Origin: Bacteroidales bacterium UBA1181
GTDB taxonomy: Bacteria; Bacteroidota; Bacteroidia; Bacteroidales; Paludibacteraceae
NCBI GenBank assembly: GCA_002310215.1
Contig: DBYR01000003.1
Location: forward strand, 1-42,359
DNA length: 42,359 bases
Direction: 5' to 3'
Shown: positions 17,301 to 26,776 of the stretch, piece by piece
Numbering within the stretch: position 1 is the stretch's first letter
Layout: every line of letters begins with the position of its first letter
The notes under the pieces: generated by a model
Databases searched by the model: none
Told to the model about the DNA's origin: nothing
What the model saw: only the letters and a program-made list of their open reading frames with translations
Position numbers and translations under genes: made by a program

Positions 17301-20300
17301 TTACTTGTCCGATATAGTGTTACTTGTACAGGTTCACCTATTGCCTCTTCACACTCGTCTGCATATATGCATCTGACATTGATGGTGTTATTGACAGCCC
17401 TGTCAAGACTGTCGGTCAACCATCCTACGTATAAACTATCGATAGCGTTAATTGGTTTCCAATCACCTCCATTGACATTATACTGCCATGTTACGTTATA
17501 CGAGCCATAGACCTTGCCACCGCTTGCAGTGAGACCTTTTTTTACGTATGGCAAAGTGTCATATGCACAGAATTTATTCTTTGCTTTGTTTAATGATAAT
17601 GTGCCTGGCGTAAGTTTCTTATATCGAGTCAGTGTCAGTGTGTTACTGTAGCGTACCCTACCTTTGTCGTTTGTCGCCACACGACGGATCAGCAATGGTG
17701 TGCTGTCGGTAATGGTGATGGAGGAAATCTCGTTGATGATATCCGCGGAGAGTCCCGTTCCCGTCTCCCCTTCTATGTTGCTCCATCCAACTTTGCTGTC
17801 GCGGCTACGTTTATACTGCCATGTGTATGTCCAATTCATTGCCCCATATTTTGGCGCCATATACATGCCTTCTGCGTCTTGCTTGTTCAGAACATCCGAA
17901 TATGTCTCGTTTTGACAGATGATGGAGTCGAGGATGAAGATGGCTCCTCCGTTCGACTCTGTACCGTACTCGAACGGAATGGCAACTGCCTCTCCGAGAC
18001 ATTCCTCCCGTCTTGCTTTCACATAGACGTATGCACCGTCACCGAATTTCTGCTCTGCAATTTGATTCGTTAGTCTCAAAGGACATGTTCTTTCTCCGGA
18101 CGCAAGTATTTCCGTACACTCAGGATCCAAATACCATACTAGATCCAGAGTGTTATCATTGCTGAAGAAAACAATGGAATCACCTATCTCATAACCGCTC
18201 TTGATGCCATCGCTCTTTTTGAACGAGGTCATTTCTGGGGTGAATGCGTACGTTGTAACTGAGTCTGGAACAAGTTGGTCTTCGAACAACGACAAAACAA
18301 CCTCGTTGCTTGCGAATGTAGAACAACCGTCGTCCATCACCCTTCGCACCCTATACGTGCCATCCAGCTCGCCTAACGCTGTTTTCACCTCGTAAGGAAC
18401 ACTGCCCGCATATTGATTCAAGGAATAATCATACTCTGTGTCGTGAATCCAATCCCCATTGTTTTTCTGGTATTCGTAATAGGTCTTGAATCCTCCTGGA
18501 TAACTCTTATCATACAGCCATGGGCCTATGTAATTCTTATAGTCATCCCAATAATCCGCTACTTCCTTTTCAAGATTCCCTGAAATCTTGTTTGGTGAAT
18601 CTCCAAGACAATAATTCTTCTTTCCATCTATGATGGATATTTCATCTGCCAGTGTTTTATCTGAGTCTGCGAATAATGCGTTGTTGACACTTTCTATGGT
18701 AGGAACGATATTGATTTCGACGGTGTCGCTGTATAGGTAGTTCATTACACCTCCAGCTTCGACTTCTGTTCTTCTGTAGATGCGAACGGTTTTCCGCTTT
18801 CCCGTCGTGTTCTTTAATGGGAATGGTGTCAATATCATGTCGGTTGTGTCAAGACGCACTTCAGGGGAAGTCACATTGACGCTCACCCTGCCGTCTGCAT
18901 GTCCCTTAATCCGGATCGATTTGCCATCGGGGTCGTTGACGACCTGATAGAACCAGGTGAAGGAAGCGTTAGGTGCATAGTCGTCACTAGCGATCTGAAT
19001 ATTATTCATGCCACTGCATGTCCAGAACGCACCTTTCTCAGGATCGTAATCCTCCACGTAGATATGTCCTCCTGTCTGGTTGTATACATAGATGTCGATA
19101 GGTAACTTGTTTGAACTTGAACATCTTCCCTTTGCCGATTGTACATAGTAGGTCTGGACGTAGCTGTTGTCGTCGTTCGGAACGTTTAACGGTTCAGTCC
19201 ACACTTCTTCGTTCACCGCACTTCTATCATACTCCTTGTTCTCTGTCTTCCACCAAATGTACTGGATATCGCCCGTTCCGCTTTGACTGAAGTCTGTGAT
19301 GCCGGTCATTCCTGCGCGTGATCCGTTCGAAGCCACTCTGTCATAGTCAATGTCCTCTGGCAAGATGATGAAGCTATCCTTTACAACCACTTTTTTCACA
19401 TTGCTATAGAAGAATGTTTTGCAAATGTCGTCGGTCACTTTGCGACGGAAGTAGGTTGTGGTCTTAAGATTATATTTCCCTCTCTCGTTGGTCGGAGCGA
19501 AATAAGGGTCGTTCTCTTCTCCCTTCACTATCGTTGCGAAAACAGTATCCTTGCTCCACTCCCATGTGTAGGTGTATTTCCCGCTACCGCCAGTGGCTGC
19601 ATATCCCTTTATGGTGTCGACGGGCGAATTGTAACATATCTCCTTTGTACTGTTGTCTATGCCGTTGTCCTTCAACGGCGCATAGACGTTCATCGTCACT
19701 TCGTTCGATGTGGCATATCCACCAGGATATCCGCCTGCACAGGAAACTATCGCACGGAAGGTGATTGTCTGACTTAAATCTCCGATATAAACAGTTTGTT
19801 GGTATTCTCCTATCTCATTTCTTCTTAGCTCCCCAATTTTTGCATCAAACAAATTTAAGTTATTCCCAACGTTTATTGACAACCAATCATCGCTGTTTTT
19901 CAACTTATATTGCCATGTCGTCTTATAGGTTGCACTGTCACCTCCTGTACTGTTGTTTAAAACTATGAACATATACTTTGTTTGTCCATCGTTTGGACAG
20001 AAGAAATTGTCCGCTGGACCTCCCAACGAAGGTTTAGTCAGTTTTTTATAGATGCTGAACGTATAATCCACCGTATCCGACATGCAGACCTCCTCGGAGA
20101 TCTTCGCCTTCTCGCTTCTCACCACGCTCACGCTGTTCACACCAAAGTGGAGGTCGTCACCGAAGAAGACTTTCTGTTTCTTTCCTTCCAGGTTCTCCAC
20201 TTCTCCCCTCCCTAAGAACATATATGGCTCGTCATGGTAGTAATAACGATTAAAGGAGATGCTGTCCGGCAATGGTTGGTCGGAGCTGTACAATGTGCTG

Positions 20301-23300
20301 CTCGCTATGCTGACACGCGGGTTCTCCACGTCCGTCTTGAAGCTGACGGAAAGATAGTTGTCGCTTTGGCTCTTGGTGTTACAGTTATCCACCGCAGCGA
20401 CTCGGAAGTAGGTCTTCTTGTTCCCGAGGTTGTTCACACCCACCGATATGCTCTTCGCAACGGTGGTCTTGTTGCCGTTCCATTCCGCAGGGACTGCCGC
20501 CCAATCGTCAACTGCCGCCGTATGGGAGTATTCCCACTTCATAGCGACTTTGTCAGGATCCAATCCGCATGACATCGCCACCTCGGACTTGCTTCCCTTG
20601 CAGAACTCTATGTAGTTTTGTTCGTACCCTTCAAAGGATATGCCACCGACCTTCATACCGGCGCCACCTTTCACGATGAAAGGCGTGCTGCTAATCCTTC
20701 TGGTCCTGCCACCCGCATCCTTCCCGCTGAACACTACCGTGTAGGAGTATGCCCTTCCCGCATCAACAGTGAACTTATAGGTGTTGCCAGTCGCCATAGG
20801 GCTATTCCCATAAAACCATTTCCATTGGGCATCCGCCATTTCTAAAATGGATCTTTCTCCGAATGTGATCTCGTTCGCATTATCCACTGAAAGTTCCACC
20901 TCCTGACCGGCACATACCTCTATCATATCCGTCTTGTCATTGCTGATGATGATCGGAGTGCCCAAGAATCCCTCGTTCAGTCGGAATGGGTAGGTGGCGC
21001 TGCACTCACACTTCCCAACTTTTGCACCCCTTCGTTGTACTTTCAAATCAACTGTTTTTTGGTCCGGGTCAAACATGGTTGAGTCTATCGTTAAGGAGAA
21101 TGCGCTACCATTGTATGTGATGGTGGTGGATGCTGTCGTGGTGCTGGCATTGCTCAGAAAGTAGGTGATTACATCCCCACTGCTGACATTTTCCAACACG
21201 ACGGAGACTGTTGTTTTTCCGTCCTTGAAATCCTCAGTGGTAATCATGCTGTTGGCGGGTTTGATGACCATGGTCAAATCCTTCTCCACCGTCACCTTCG
21301 CCTTTTGGCTCTCCGCCTTGTATATGTTCTTGTTCGTACACGTGTTGTCCGTCACTACGGCATAGAGCGTACTGTCGCTCGTGAGTTTGTTTACTTTGAA
21401 TACGAGGGAACCATCCTTTGAAACACTTTTGTCTTGGGATAGATTACCAGGCATCAAAACCAAATCATAGACCGTTCCACTTCCACCTCCCTTGGCGGTG
21501 ACGGTCACTTCGACATCCTCACCGTTGCAGACGCTGTCTTCTGACAAGGCGATGGCCGGAACCTCAAGCGCACCTACTGTCTCGATGGTGGTGCTGTCAG
21601 TCACGGTATAGCATAGTTCAGTACCCTCGTAGTAATAGCAGGTCCTTTTGACCTTATAGCTTTTGCCCGCCTCTGGGAAGGTGAAGTTCAATGTGTTTTT
21701 CGTCTCCCCTGTCTTGATGTCCCCGTTGACGCTCCATGAGTATGACGCATACTCGTTGTCATTCTTTGTGCTGGTTAATGGAATCTCTGTGCCAGCACAT
21801 ACATTCGTTTGGGCTGCGACTCCACTCGGGCCAATCTCCACTGATGTCTTACGGTCTTTGATTTCGGATTCCTTGATGGACTTGTGGAGTGTGACTTGAC
21901 ATCCCGTTTCTTCACTTTTCACAATCACATCATACTTATATTCCTTCTTTTCCGTCAGCTTGATTTTCGCCGTCGACACGCCATCAACGCTTGCAAACAC
22001 CTCGTCTCCACGTATGATTTTACAATCACATCCATCTTCCACCGCCTTGATGGTGACCTCGTTGCCTACAATCTTACATGTGCTGACGGTTGTCGTTGCA
22101 CTTAATTCCTTATGTGTCTCCACTTCTATTGGTTGAGAGGAGAAGATAGTATCACCGCAGAATTCCACTGCAGAATGAATCATGTAGTATTGCTTGGCTG
22201 GCATTTTCCAATCTGTAGCCTTATCTTTGAATGTCTTCAATACAATATATTTTTCTTTTTCTCCGTCGTAGTTGTAGTATCCATAGTTGGTGAGACATTG
22301 CCCCGCTTCATATTGTTGAACCATCAGGTCTTGCTGCTTCAGTAGTTTGTTGTTGCCCGCCGACATCGAAAGAGCGAGTGTATCGCCCCAACATCTTGGT
22401 GTGATTTCAAATTTTCCGTTTATAGATAATAAAGGGTTGGGGTTTGAATAGGTGGTGATGGTTAGGATGTTGCTCTCGTTGGAGCCAAGCTCAATGTCTC
22501 CATCTCCGCTCTCCAGCAAGGGGGTTGCCACACGTTTTATGTATATTCTTTCGCCTTCGTTTACAATCTTTGACCATGAACCATCGTAGTTTTTGTTTGT
22601 GAAAATCGTTTCTTCTCCGTTCTCGCTGATTTTTTTCATTGGCGACCACGATATTCCATCGGTGCTGAAAATCCATTGATATTTGAACCTTTGGATGCTT
22701 CCCATTTCAGGGTCAGTTATGGCGTTGCCTGAGTTTAATGCAGGCACGACAGAGCCTGGACACACGTAGATTGTGTCGTCGCGGAATCTGTTGCCGCTCA
22801 CTTCCACCATTCCAACGAACTGAACTTTCACCGGTTTGCTCAAACACAATGTCCCATTTTTGGCCTTTTTATAGAAATACAGGGTAGTGTCTTTGATGTA
22901 GGACTTGTGTCCGGCCGATGTGATTTTCGTCAGTTCTGTCCCGTCTTCGTTTGGACTATAGTAGTAATCATGTGTTGATTTTTGTGGGTCGGATATGGTC
23001 AGTTTACATTCCCGTCCACGGATGCCTCTGGCGACAAGATAGTCTTCTCCGTCTTCGTCGCTTATCGACAAACTGATATGATTGCTCGTGGTTTTTATAT
23101 TTTCCACGGTGAATGCCGGCAGTTCACTGACACGTGTCGTTTCCTCTTTGGCGATTTCGTTTCCACATCCGTCCTCCATACTTACAGTATAGAGTATGTC
23201 GCTCTGAATATCCGTGAAATTTCTTTTAGTATTTACCTCGTTGTTGGAGGAATCCTTTTCTCCGTTGATTGTATAATTGAATTTAAACTTTTCCAAATTA

Positions 23301-24931
23301 TACTCTGACGGATTTTCATCCTCGTATTTTGCTGTGAAAACGATGTCGTTTAGATTATCTCCCTTACAAGCGCTTTTTTCGCTGATGTCCAATGTCAGGT
23401 GCTCTGGCTTGACGGTTTTTGCTAGCCTTACGACGTAATGGTCTCCCATCAGACCTTCGGAAGGTCGTACGATTTTCTCCTCAAAATTTTCTAGTATTAC
23501 TTTTTGACGGAAATAGTATGTCACATTTTCCCGTAGCGCATAAATAGGAAAGATTAAATCTGGACCATTTTGGTCGTTGTTGAAGTCGTAAATTTGTAAT
23601 GGCGAACCGGGAACCATATCGTCCGATTCCAGCAAAGGTATGGTTTGAGGAACTGGATTGAAGTCTGTCCAATACTCCCACTGGTATTTGATTCCGTATG
23701 TGGACATGTATTGATTATAATTCCCTAAAACGCACTTCTTACCATATAATGTGGCAAATCCATCTCCGTTCGTTGAATAATGAACGCCGACAGATGTCCC
23801 TGCAACAGGTATTTTCCCGCTGTGGCAGTAGGTGTGGTCCCTGTCTTCGTTTATACCTTCGATGATTGGTTTCGGTAATACTTTGAACTTTAGCGTGTTA
23901 CTCCTACATGATCCGTTTACAATCTTTCTTTGTACAGTAAACTCTTTGCCAGGAATGAGTTTTAAACTTGAATATGTGAAATAACTTATCTCAATTGAGT
24001 TGTCGATTTGTCCTTTTAGTAATTGACTATTTTGCGGTTTTGATTCTCTGCTATCATCGACGAGGTCCACAACTTCACTTCCTTCGTGTTGTTCCACGAA
24101 CGATGTCACGTCGATGTTAGATGTTTGCTCCTCATATATGGCATATCCATTTTCCGGGTTGTTGTTGATGGCTGGGTTTTTCCCTTCTCCGTTTACTTTT
24201 AGAGTGCCTGCGTTGCATCGGTTTATAGTAATCAATTTTGCATATTCACTTCCTTGATGGAAGTATCCTGTCATTGTCCCTATGTTACCGCTATTCATTT
24301 CGTATTTTACTTCCACGGAATTGGAGAATCTGAAATACAATGTTATGGTACCTTTCTCGTCAAATTCCTTTTTTGCATAATCGTTTTTCATCACGCCATC
24401 AGTCCATAACTTATTGGCGTCAATTTCTATGGATTTAGACTCGAATGTAAAAGTTACATTGTATTGGTTCCCATATCTCACTTCCGGTAGCACTTCGTTT
24501 ATGTAAAAACCATTGCAACTATTCCATGAAGTCTTATTGAAACTCCATTCCAAGCCGTCAGTTACTTTAACGCTTTCCCACTTGTATGAATACCTATAAT
24601 GATTGTTGTCTTTATAGTGACTTCCCTCCGCATCAATCCTTCCTCTTGTTATTTTGATGGAACCGTGTTGGATGAATTCATCTTTGTTGAATTCCATTAG
24701 TTTACCTTCTTTTTCTCCTTCTATATGGGAGGATATGTAATCTCCTGTTGGTATTTCGAATTGGGATGCTGATTTTTCGTCTTCATTCCATTGCTTCAAT
24801 ATTTTTGTTGGACCGGGTACATACAATTCAGATGAACTGTTATCAGGTATGCCAACAGTCCCGGAATCTTGTCCCTTTATAATGTTAAAACAAGACAATA
24901 TATATATAAGGAGAATAATTGTTTTTTTCAT
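14348..24931 (-). CDS. Giant secreted Ig-like/SprB-like repeat protein with T9SS-type C-terminal signal
   Basis: A 3,527-residue protein. The signal peptide (MKKTIILLIYILSCFNIIKG) is followed by a very long extracellular part built of diverged Ig-like/SprB-like beta modules. Each carries recurrent elements such as 'YTWEWS', 'YQWQYKNERT', 'FRRIVTD', 'VCNGEDVEVTVTA' and 'STLYAVVTD'. The last about 70 residues (VDVTPTLVKTSFEVF to SGVYIVNVNGMIFKVIKM) look like a type A T9SS C-terminal domain, so the protein should cross the outer membrane and remain at the cell surface or be released. SprB-like proteins act as adhesins or gliding filaments; this one's ligand is unknown. The frame runs up to 25036, but the ATG at 24931 directly starts the signal peptide. 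It is the last and longest gene of a three-gene operon. Its 5' third looks more AT-rich than the neighbouring housekeeping genes. Confidence 0.85.
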   Translation of the reverse strand: MKKTIILLIYILSCFNIIKGQDSGTVGIPDNSSSELYVPGPTKILKQWNEDEKSASQFEIPTGDYISSHIEGEKEGKLMEFNKDEFIQHGSIKITRGRIDAEGSHYKDNNHYRYSYKWESVKVTDGLEWSFNKTSWNSCNGFYINEVLPEVRYGNQYNVTFTFESKSIEIDANKLWTDGVMKNDYAKKEFDEKGTITLYFRFSNSVEVKYEMNSGNIGTMTGYFHQGSEYAKLITINRCNAGTLKVNGEGKNPAINNNPENGYAIYEEQTSNIDVTSFVEQHEGSEVVDLVDDSRESKPQNSQLLKGQIDNSIEISYFTYSSLKLIPGKEFTVQRKIVNGSCRSNTLKFKVLPKPIIEGINEDRDHTYCHSGKIPVAGTSVGVHYSTNGDGFATLYGKKCVLGNYNQYMSTYGIKYQWEYWTDFNPVPQTIPLLESDDMVPGSPLQIYDFNNDQNGPDLIFPIYALRENVTYYFRQKVILENFEEKIVRPSEGLMGDHYVVRLAKTVKPEHLTLDISEKSACKGDNLNDIVFTAKYEDENPSEYNLEKFKFNYTINGEKDSSNNEVNTKRNFTDIQSDILYTVSMEDGCGNEIAKEETTRVSELPAFTVENIKTTSNHISLSISDEDGEDYLVARGIRGRECKLTISDPQKSTHDYYYSPNEDGTELTKITSAGHKSYIKDTTLYFYKKAKNGTLCLSKPVKVQFVGMVEVSGNRFRDDTIYVCPGSVVPALNSGNAITDPEMGSIQRFKYQWIFSTDGISWSPMKKISENGEETIFTNKNYDGSWSKIVNEGERIYIKRVATPLLESGDGDIELGSNESNILTITTYSNPNPLLSINGKFEITPRCWGDTLALSMSAGNNKLLKQQDLMVQQYEAGQCLTNYGYYNYDGEKEKYIVLKTFKDKATDWKMPAKQYYMIHSAVEFCGDTIFSSQPIEVETHKELSATTTVSTCKIVGNEVTIKAVEDGCDCKIIRGDEVFASVDGVSTAKIKLTEKKEYKYDVIVKSEETGCQVTLHKSIKESEIKDRKTSVEIGPSGVAAQTNVCAGTEIPLTSTKNDNEYASYSWSVNGDIKTGETKNTLNFTFPEAGKSYKVKRTCYYYEGTELCYTVTDSTTIETVGALEVPAIALSEDSVCNGEDVEVTVTAKGGGSGTVYDLVLMPGNLSQDKSVSKDGSLVFKVNKLTSDSTLYAVVTDNTCTNKNIYKAESQKAKVTVEKDLTMVIKPANSMITTEDFKDGKTTVSVVLENVSSGDVITYFLSNASTTTASTTITYNGSAFSLTIDSTMFDPDQKTVDLKVQRRGAKVGKCECSATYPFRLNEGFLGTPIIISNDKTDMIEVCAGQEVELSVDNANEITFGERSILEMADAQWKWFYGNSPMATGNTYKFTVDAGRAYSYTVVFSGKDAGGRTRRISSTPFIVKGGAGMKVGGISFEGYEQNYIEFCKGSKSEVAMSCGLDPDKVAMKWEYSHTAAVDDWAAVPAEWNGNKTTVAKSISVGVNNLGNKKTYFRVAAVDNCNTKSQSDNYLSVSFKTDVENPRVSIASSTLYSSDQPLPDSISFNRYYYHDEPYMFLGRGEVENLEGKKQKVFFGDDLHFGVNSVSVVRSEKAKISEEVCMSDTVDYTFSIYKKLTKPSLGGPADNFFCPNDGQTKYMFIVLNNSTGGDSATYKTTWQYKLKNSDDWLSINVGNNLNLFDAKIGELRRNEIGEYQQTVYIGDLSQTITFRAIVSCAGGYPGGYATSNEVTMNVYAPLKDNGIDNSTKEICYNSPVDTIKGYAATGGSGKYTYTWEWSKDTVFATIVKGEENDPYFAPTNERGKYNLKTTTYFRRKVTDDICKTFFYSNVKKVVVKDSFIILPEDIDYDRVASNGSRAGMTGITDFSQSGTGDIQYIWWKTENKEYDRSAVNEEVWTEPLNVPNDDNSYVQTYYVQSAKGRCSSSNKLPIDIYVYNQTGGHIYVEDYDPEKGAFWTCSGMNNIQIASDDYAPNASFTWFYQVVNDPDGKSIRIKGHADGRVSVNVTSPEVRLDTTDMILTPFPLKNTTGKRKTVRIYRRTEVEAGGVMNYLYSDTVEINIVPTIESVNNALFADSDKTLADEISIIDGKKNYCLGDSPNKISGNLEKEVADYWDDYKNYIGPWLYDKSYPGGFKTYYEYQKNNGDWIHDTEYDYSLNQYAGSVPYEVKTALGELDGTYRVRRVMDDGCSTFASNEVVLSLFEDQLVPDSVTTYAFTPEMTSFKKSDGIKSGYEIGDSIVFFSNDNTLDLVWYLDPECTEILASGERTCPLRLTNQIAEQKFGDGAYVYVKARREECLGEAVAIPFEYGTESNGGAIFILDSIICQNETYSDVLNKQDAEGMYMAPKYGAMNWTYTWQYKRSRDSKVGWSNIEGETGTGLSADIINEISSITITDSTPLLIRRVATNDKGRVRYSNTLTLTRYKKLTPGTLSLNKAKNKFCAYDTLPYVKKGLTASGGKVYGSYNVTWQYNVNGGDWKPINAIDSLYVGWLTDSLDRAVNNTINVRCIYADECEEAIGEPVQVTLYRTSNIPSIYQNSDSCNAESVILTVYKDEFEKTYHWYAIAVQVNEDSTYTEDMYWHRTGDDNFIKRNTSMPADYYGVRSEDMETGCFSDFYYFYVDSLPKLDQSAPIAPIAICPNTDLEIKGGTLSGGNGEKSFQWQISLTGKDEEFSDIVDGTMEDLQLSSRFIKTASYFRRIVTDMCDADTSDIVLVNIRSKANVSPEDLSFDDFKCPLGIFSAKVVAEMDSLASSEYWTLGDDTISVIGKSIQMEGFEGDSMSYPFTHFVTDSTGLTCQSDVIYVTAHNKPAIIENTNIITTENYKPCIGSTIRINGSVLGGLYPEQIKYTWYVNGNEQVGEFGANLRTTADASMSIFRVADNGCVKDTSNTLKLEGQHVYSFDYSKELSMTVESNVSDSSVVLNIQGSRNFDESYYFSGDGEMPAVSSNNILLPYKYDVYKDSILEIYAKQSYCVEPFVLNPFKGGVISIDGDTVLCGGSKISPIVATELEGGLDYAGPISYQWQYKNERTADFINIDNATGKYYTPSVIDIPTTYRRLAYSKTMLYMSKSNELTITIKSLVTMTGITTNYSDSELDDFGLDHSQTSVLKTASLPMYLQDSVFNADRVLWQKSHDLNEWNTVETMERNSTNLYEMRISDTALIVYYRVIGLNDCGADTSKVFTVKTDIAPLITDDELVLLDTICDGDKFARIAYKNPRSDVYRYSYSLNTQNFISLYAVKSSVSNDQLIGKGSVIENDESLIEDGLAIFYPRESFDVTITRHVIATGATSKKVVHFVVDHFSSSFKYIVDGASEYPMGKTENSVRLNQGSKVSFIAEATSDVMSSSDISYKWYLIEPLNLKYYSTFGGSVGIEGLTSKSQSPSCYFYNAGTYNIRLEVTDGICKSTMSDSALYIDKSTVRSYKVAAAFADEDDVFENEAVDGPLYVDVTPTLVKTSFEVFTNMEEGLPYEVTDEVGLKVKEGILLKTERIDATAWRSGVYIVNVNGMIFKVIKM

Positions 24932-24966
24932 AATATTAATTTTTCGAGTTGATTCTATGTGAATTT

Positions 24967-25875
24967 TTAGTCTTGTTTGGTTATTTCGATTGTTTTTTCC
25001 CTCCAAGTGCTCCAAGCCTCTTCGTTGTCCATACATCGGTAGTAGATGGTATGCTTCCCTGGTTCTTGGAATACATGGTTGAATACATTTATAGAAGTAG
25101 CGGTAATATAGGTTCCTCCGTACGCAGCCTTACCTCCTTGCCAATACTGATCTGGCGCCACAAGGTCGCTGCTAACCCATTGAGCGCCGAACTTTTCGTA
25201 TCGATTGTCATTTTTGCTATATTCGACAATGTTCCCATCAATGCATACTTCATATTTGCTTACACTGCCATCTTTGTCATAGCTCTCTTTAAGGCTAATT
25301 GTTCTTTCCATCCCGTCTCCGTAAACTTCAATGACAGGTATAGGTGGAATGTTTCCTATCAAGTTTATTTTCATCATTATGGTATATTCATTATAGAATG
25401 CATCACAGTATTTCCCGATATAGGTTTCACTTCCCAATTTTTTCGCTGTAGTGTCGGAATCAAACAATTGGATATCGTTTGATTCTCCCCATCCACTAAA
25501 AGACGTGTAATAATCTCTGTTGAATGTATAATCGATACGAATTGTGAATCCGTTAACGTGAGCATCGCTCATGTCATATTTGCCCGTTGGGTTTAACGAT
25601 TCTGGTCTGACAATTTTTTTTTCTCCGGAAGTCTCACAATACGTCTGGAATTCAATATCCTTCAGTCTTATCATGTTGTCGACAACGTTAACCCTTGTCG
25701 TATATTCCAGCATGTGTGGTTTGTTAACATCCACGGTGTCTGTCCTGCCGTCTGGGCAGACGAAATAGAAATACACCTCCTCACAATTATCTTTGAACCA
25801 ATCGTCCCTTGTGTCGCAAGAGGAGAGGATGAATGCGCAAGTGAGTGCACCTAGAATATATGCTAAATTTTTCAT
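24967..25875 (-). CDS. Lipoprotein with PKD/Ig-like C-terminal domain
   Basis: A 302-residue protein with a lipoprotein signal (lipobox FILSSC). The N-terminal half (about 25-190) is an unrecognised beta-rich domain. The C-terminal part (about 200-300) has the look of a PKD/Ig-like module (IPPIPVIEVYGDG, SYDKDGSVSKYEVCIDG, FQEPGKHTIYYRCMDNEEAW, ending REKTIEITKQD). It may be an envelope or surface-exposed partner of the giant protein coded 35 bases downstream. A TTG at 25884 gives a longer frame; the ATG at 25875 fits the signal peptide better. Function is inferred only from location and domain type. Confidence 0.7.
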   Translation of the reverse strand: MKNLAYILGALTCAFILSSCDTRDDWFKDNCEEVYFYFVCPDGRTDTVDVNKPHMLEYTTRVNVVDNMIRLKDIEFQTYCETSGEKKIVRPESLNPTGKYDMSDAHVNGFTIRIDYTFNRDYYTSFSGWGESNDIQLFDSDTTAKKLGSETYIGKYCDAFYNEYTIMMKINLIGNIPPIPVIEVYGDGMERTISLKESYDKDGSVSKYEVCIDGNIVEYSKNDNRYEKFGAQWVSSDLVAPDQYWQGGKAAYGGTYITATSINVFNHVFQEPGKHTIYYRCMDNEEAWSTWREKTIEITKQD

Positions 25876-25886
25876 GTCCTTCAATT

Positions 25887-26465
25887 TTATCTGTGGAAGT
25901 TAAACCTGACCGCCAAAGAGAAGTTGGGTTTCAAGTAATTCTCTGCTTTACTGAACAGTGCGTATTGCTGCGCTTTCACCACGAATGAAAATTTCGTCCA
26001 TGGGATGAACTCCACGCCAGTACCTACTTGTGCGCCGAAGCATGGGCATTTCTTCTCCCCATTACTCCAGGTGGTGTACCATTTGTCATATCCGACAGCA
26101 GGACCTACTCCCCAATGCCAATAAAACCACCTGGTGGAGTTTATCAGGTTGTGCTCAAACCCAGGAGATACGAGTATTATGTTTCTAAAGTCAGTGCGCC
26201 CGAACCGGGCTTTCTCATGGTCTAACTCTACCAGGAACGACATCCTGGTGTTGAAACAGTAGGCGTAGGTTAGTCCGAAGTCGATTATGTTCTTCGTCCC
26301 ATGACCAGCTCTGAGGCCAACCGATTGGCATCCCTTTACGTGCGAGAGGGTCACTGCCGCATATTGGTTCAGGCGTTCTTCCGCCATGCCCGTTGCCCCG
26401 AGCAATAGCGCAACTGACAGACAGATCAACTTGTATGCCATCTTTCTTTTAAATGTATTTTTCAT
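25887..26465 (-). CDS. Small outer-membrane beta-barrel-like protein (TraO-like layout)
   Basis: A 192-residue protein with a signal peptide (ending near GATGMAEE). Alternating aromatic/polar strands follow (YAAVTLSHV, DFGLTYAYCF, MSFLVELDHE, WHWGVGPAVGYD, GAQVGTGVEFIPW, KFSFVVKAQQYAL), and it ends in SLAVRFNFHR, a C-terminal aromatic typical of outer-membrane barrels. The layout recalls the conjugative-transposon TraO family, which also ends in a 'GLRFNF'-like strand; no other transfer genes are present, so I do not call it TraO. A Cys pair (KKCPCFG) lies in a loop. It is the first gene of the operon with the lipoprotein (gap 11 bases) and the giant protein, and may help place or anchor them. 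Alternative start at 26441. Confidence 0.65.
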   Translation of the reverse strand: MKNTFKRKMAYKLICLSVALLLGATGMAEERLNQYAAVTLSHVKGCQSVGLRAGHGTKNIIDFGLTYAYCFNTRMSFLVELDHEKARFGRTDFRNIILVSPGFEHNLINSTRWFYWHWGVGPAVGYDKWYTTWSNGEKKCPCFGAQVGTGVEFIPWTKFSFVVKAQQYALFSKAENYLKPNFSLAVRFNFHR

Positions 26466-26610
26466 TTTCTACTGTTAATTATCACTTAAACACTTCCGAA
26501 TGTCCTTCATGGCTCTCTTTCGCCATGTCTTTCCGTTCGTGTGCTACGTCAATAAACCACAACTTACGCCCGAATGGGCAATATCTATGTGTTTTTATTT
26601 AAATTCTCTG

Positions 26611-26642
26611 CAAAAATAATATTTTAATTAATACGAAACAAT
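26611..26642 (-). promoter_or_regulatory. Promoter of the giant-protein operon
   Basis: On the minus strand, ATTG (26639-26642), a 20-base spacer and TATTTTTG (26611-26618). The leader to the first ATG would be about 140 bases, longer than its neighbours', leaving room for post-transcriptional control. Confidence 0.6.
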
Positions 26643-26717
26643 AGTGAAGTGTTTTTTACGCAAATATTTTTACAACTGCCAGAAATAGAAATATATAGTA
26701 ATTTTAACACAAAATAC

Positions 26718-26748
26718 TTTGAAAAAGGAGATTTAATCATTATTTTTG
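26718..26748 (+). promoter_or_regulatory. Promoter of second paralogous cassette
   Basis: TTTG (26718-26721), a 19-base spacer and TATTTTTG (26741-26748), a perfect Bacteroidetes-type promoter. With the divergent promoter at 26611-26642 it accounts for most of the 311-base gene-free stretch 26466-26776. Confidence 0.78.
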
Positions 26749-26776
26749 CGTAAATAAATTTAAGAAAGGAGACATT

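Noticed and set aside
25887..26465. Conjugative transposon evidence from the TraO-like protein
   Set aside because: No other transfer, relaxase or integrase gene is present; a barrel layout alone does not show a conjugative element.
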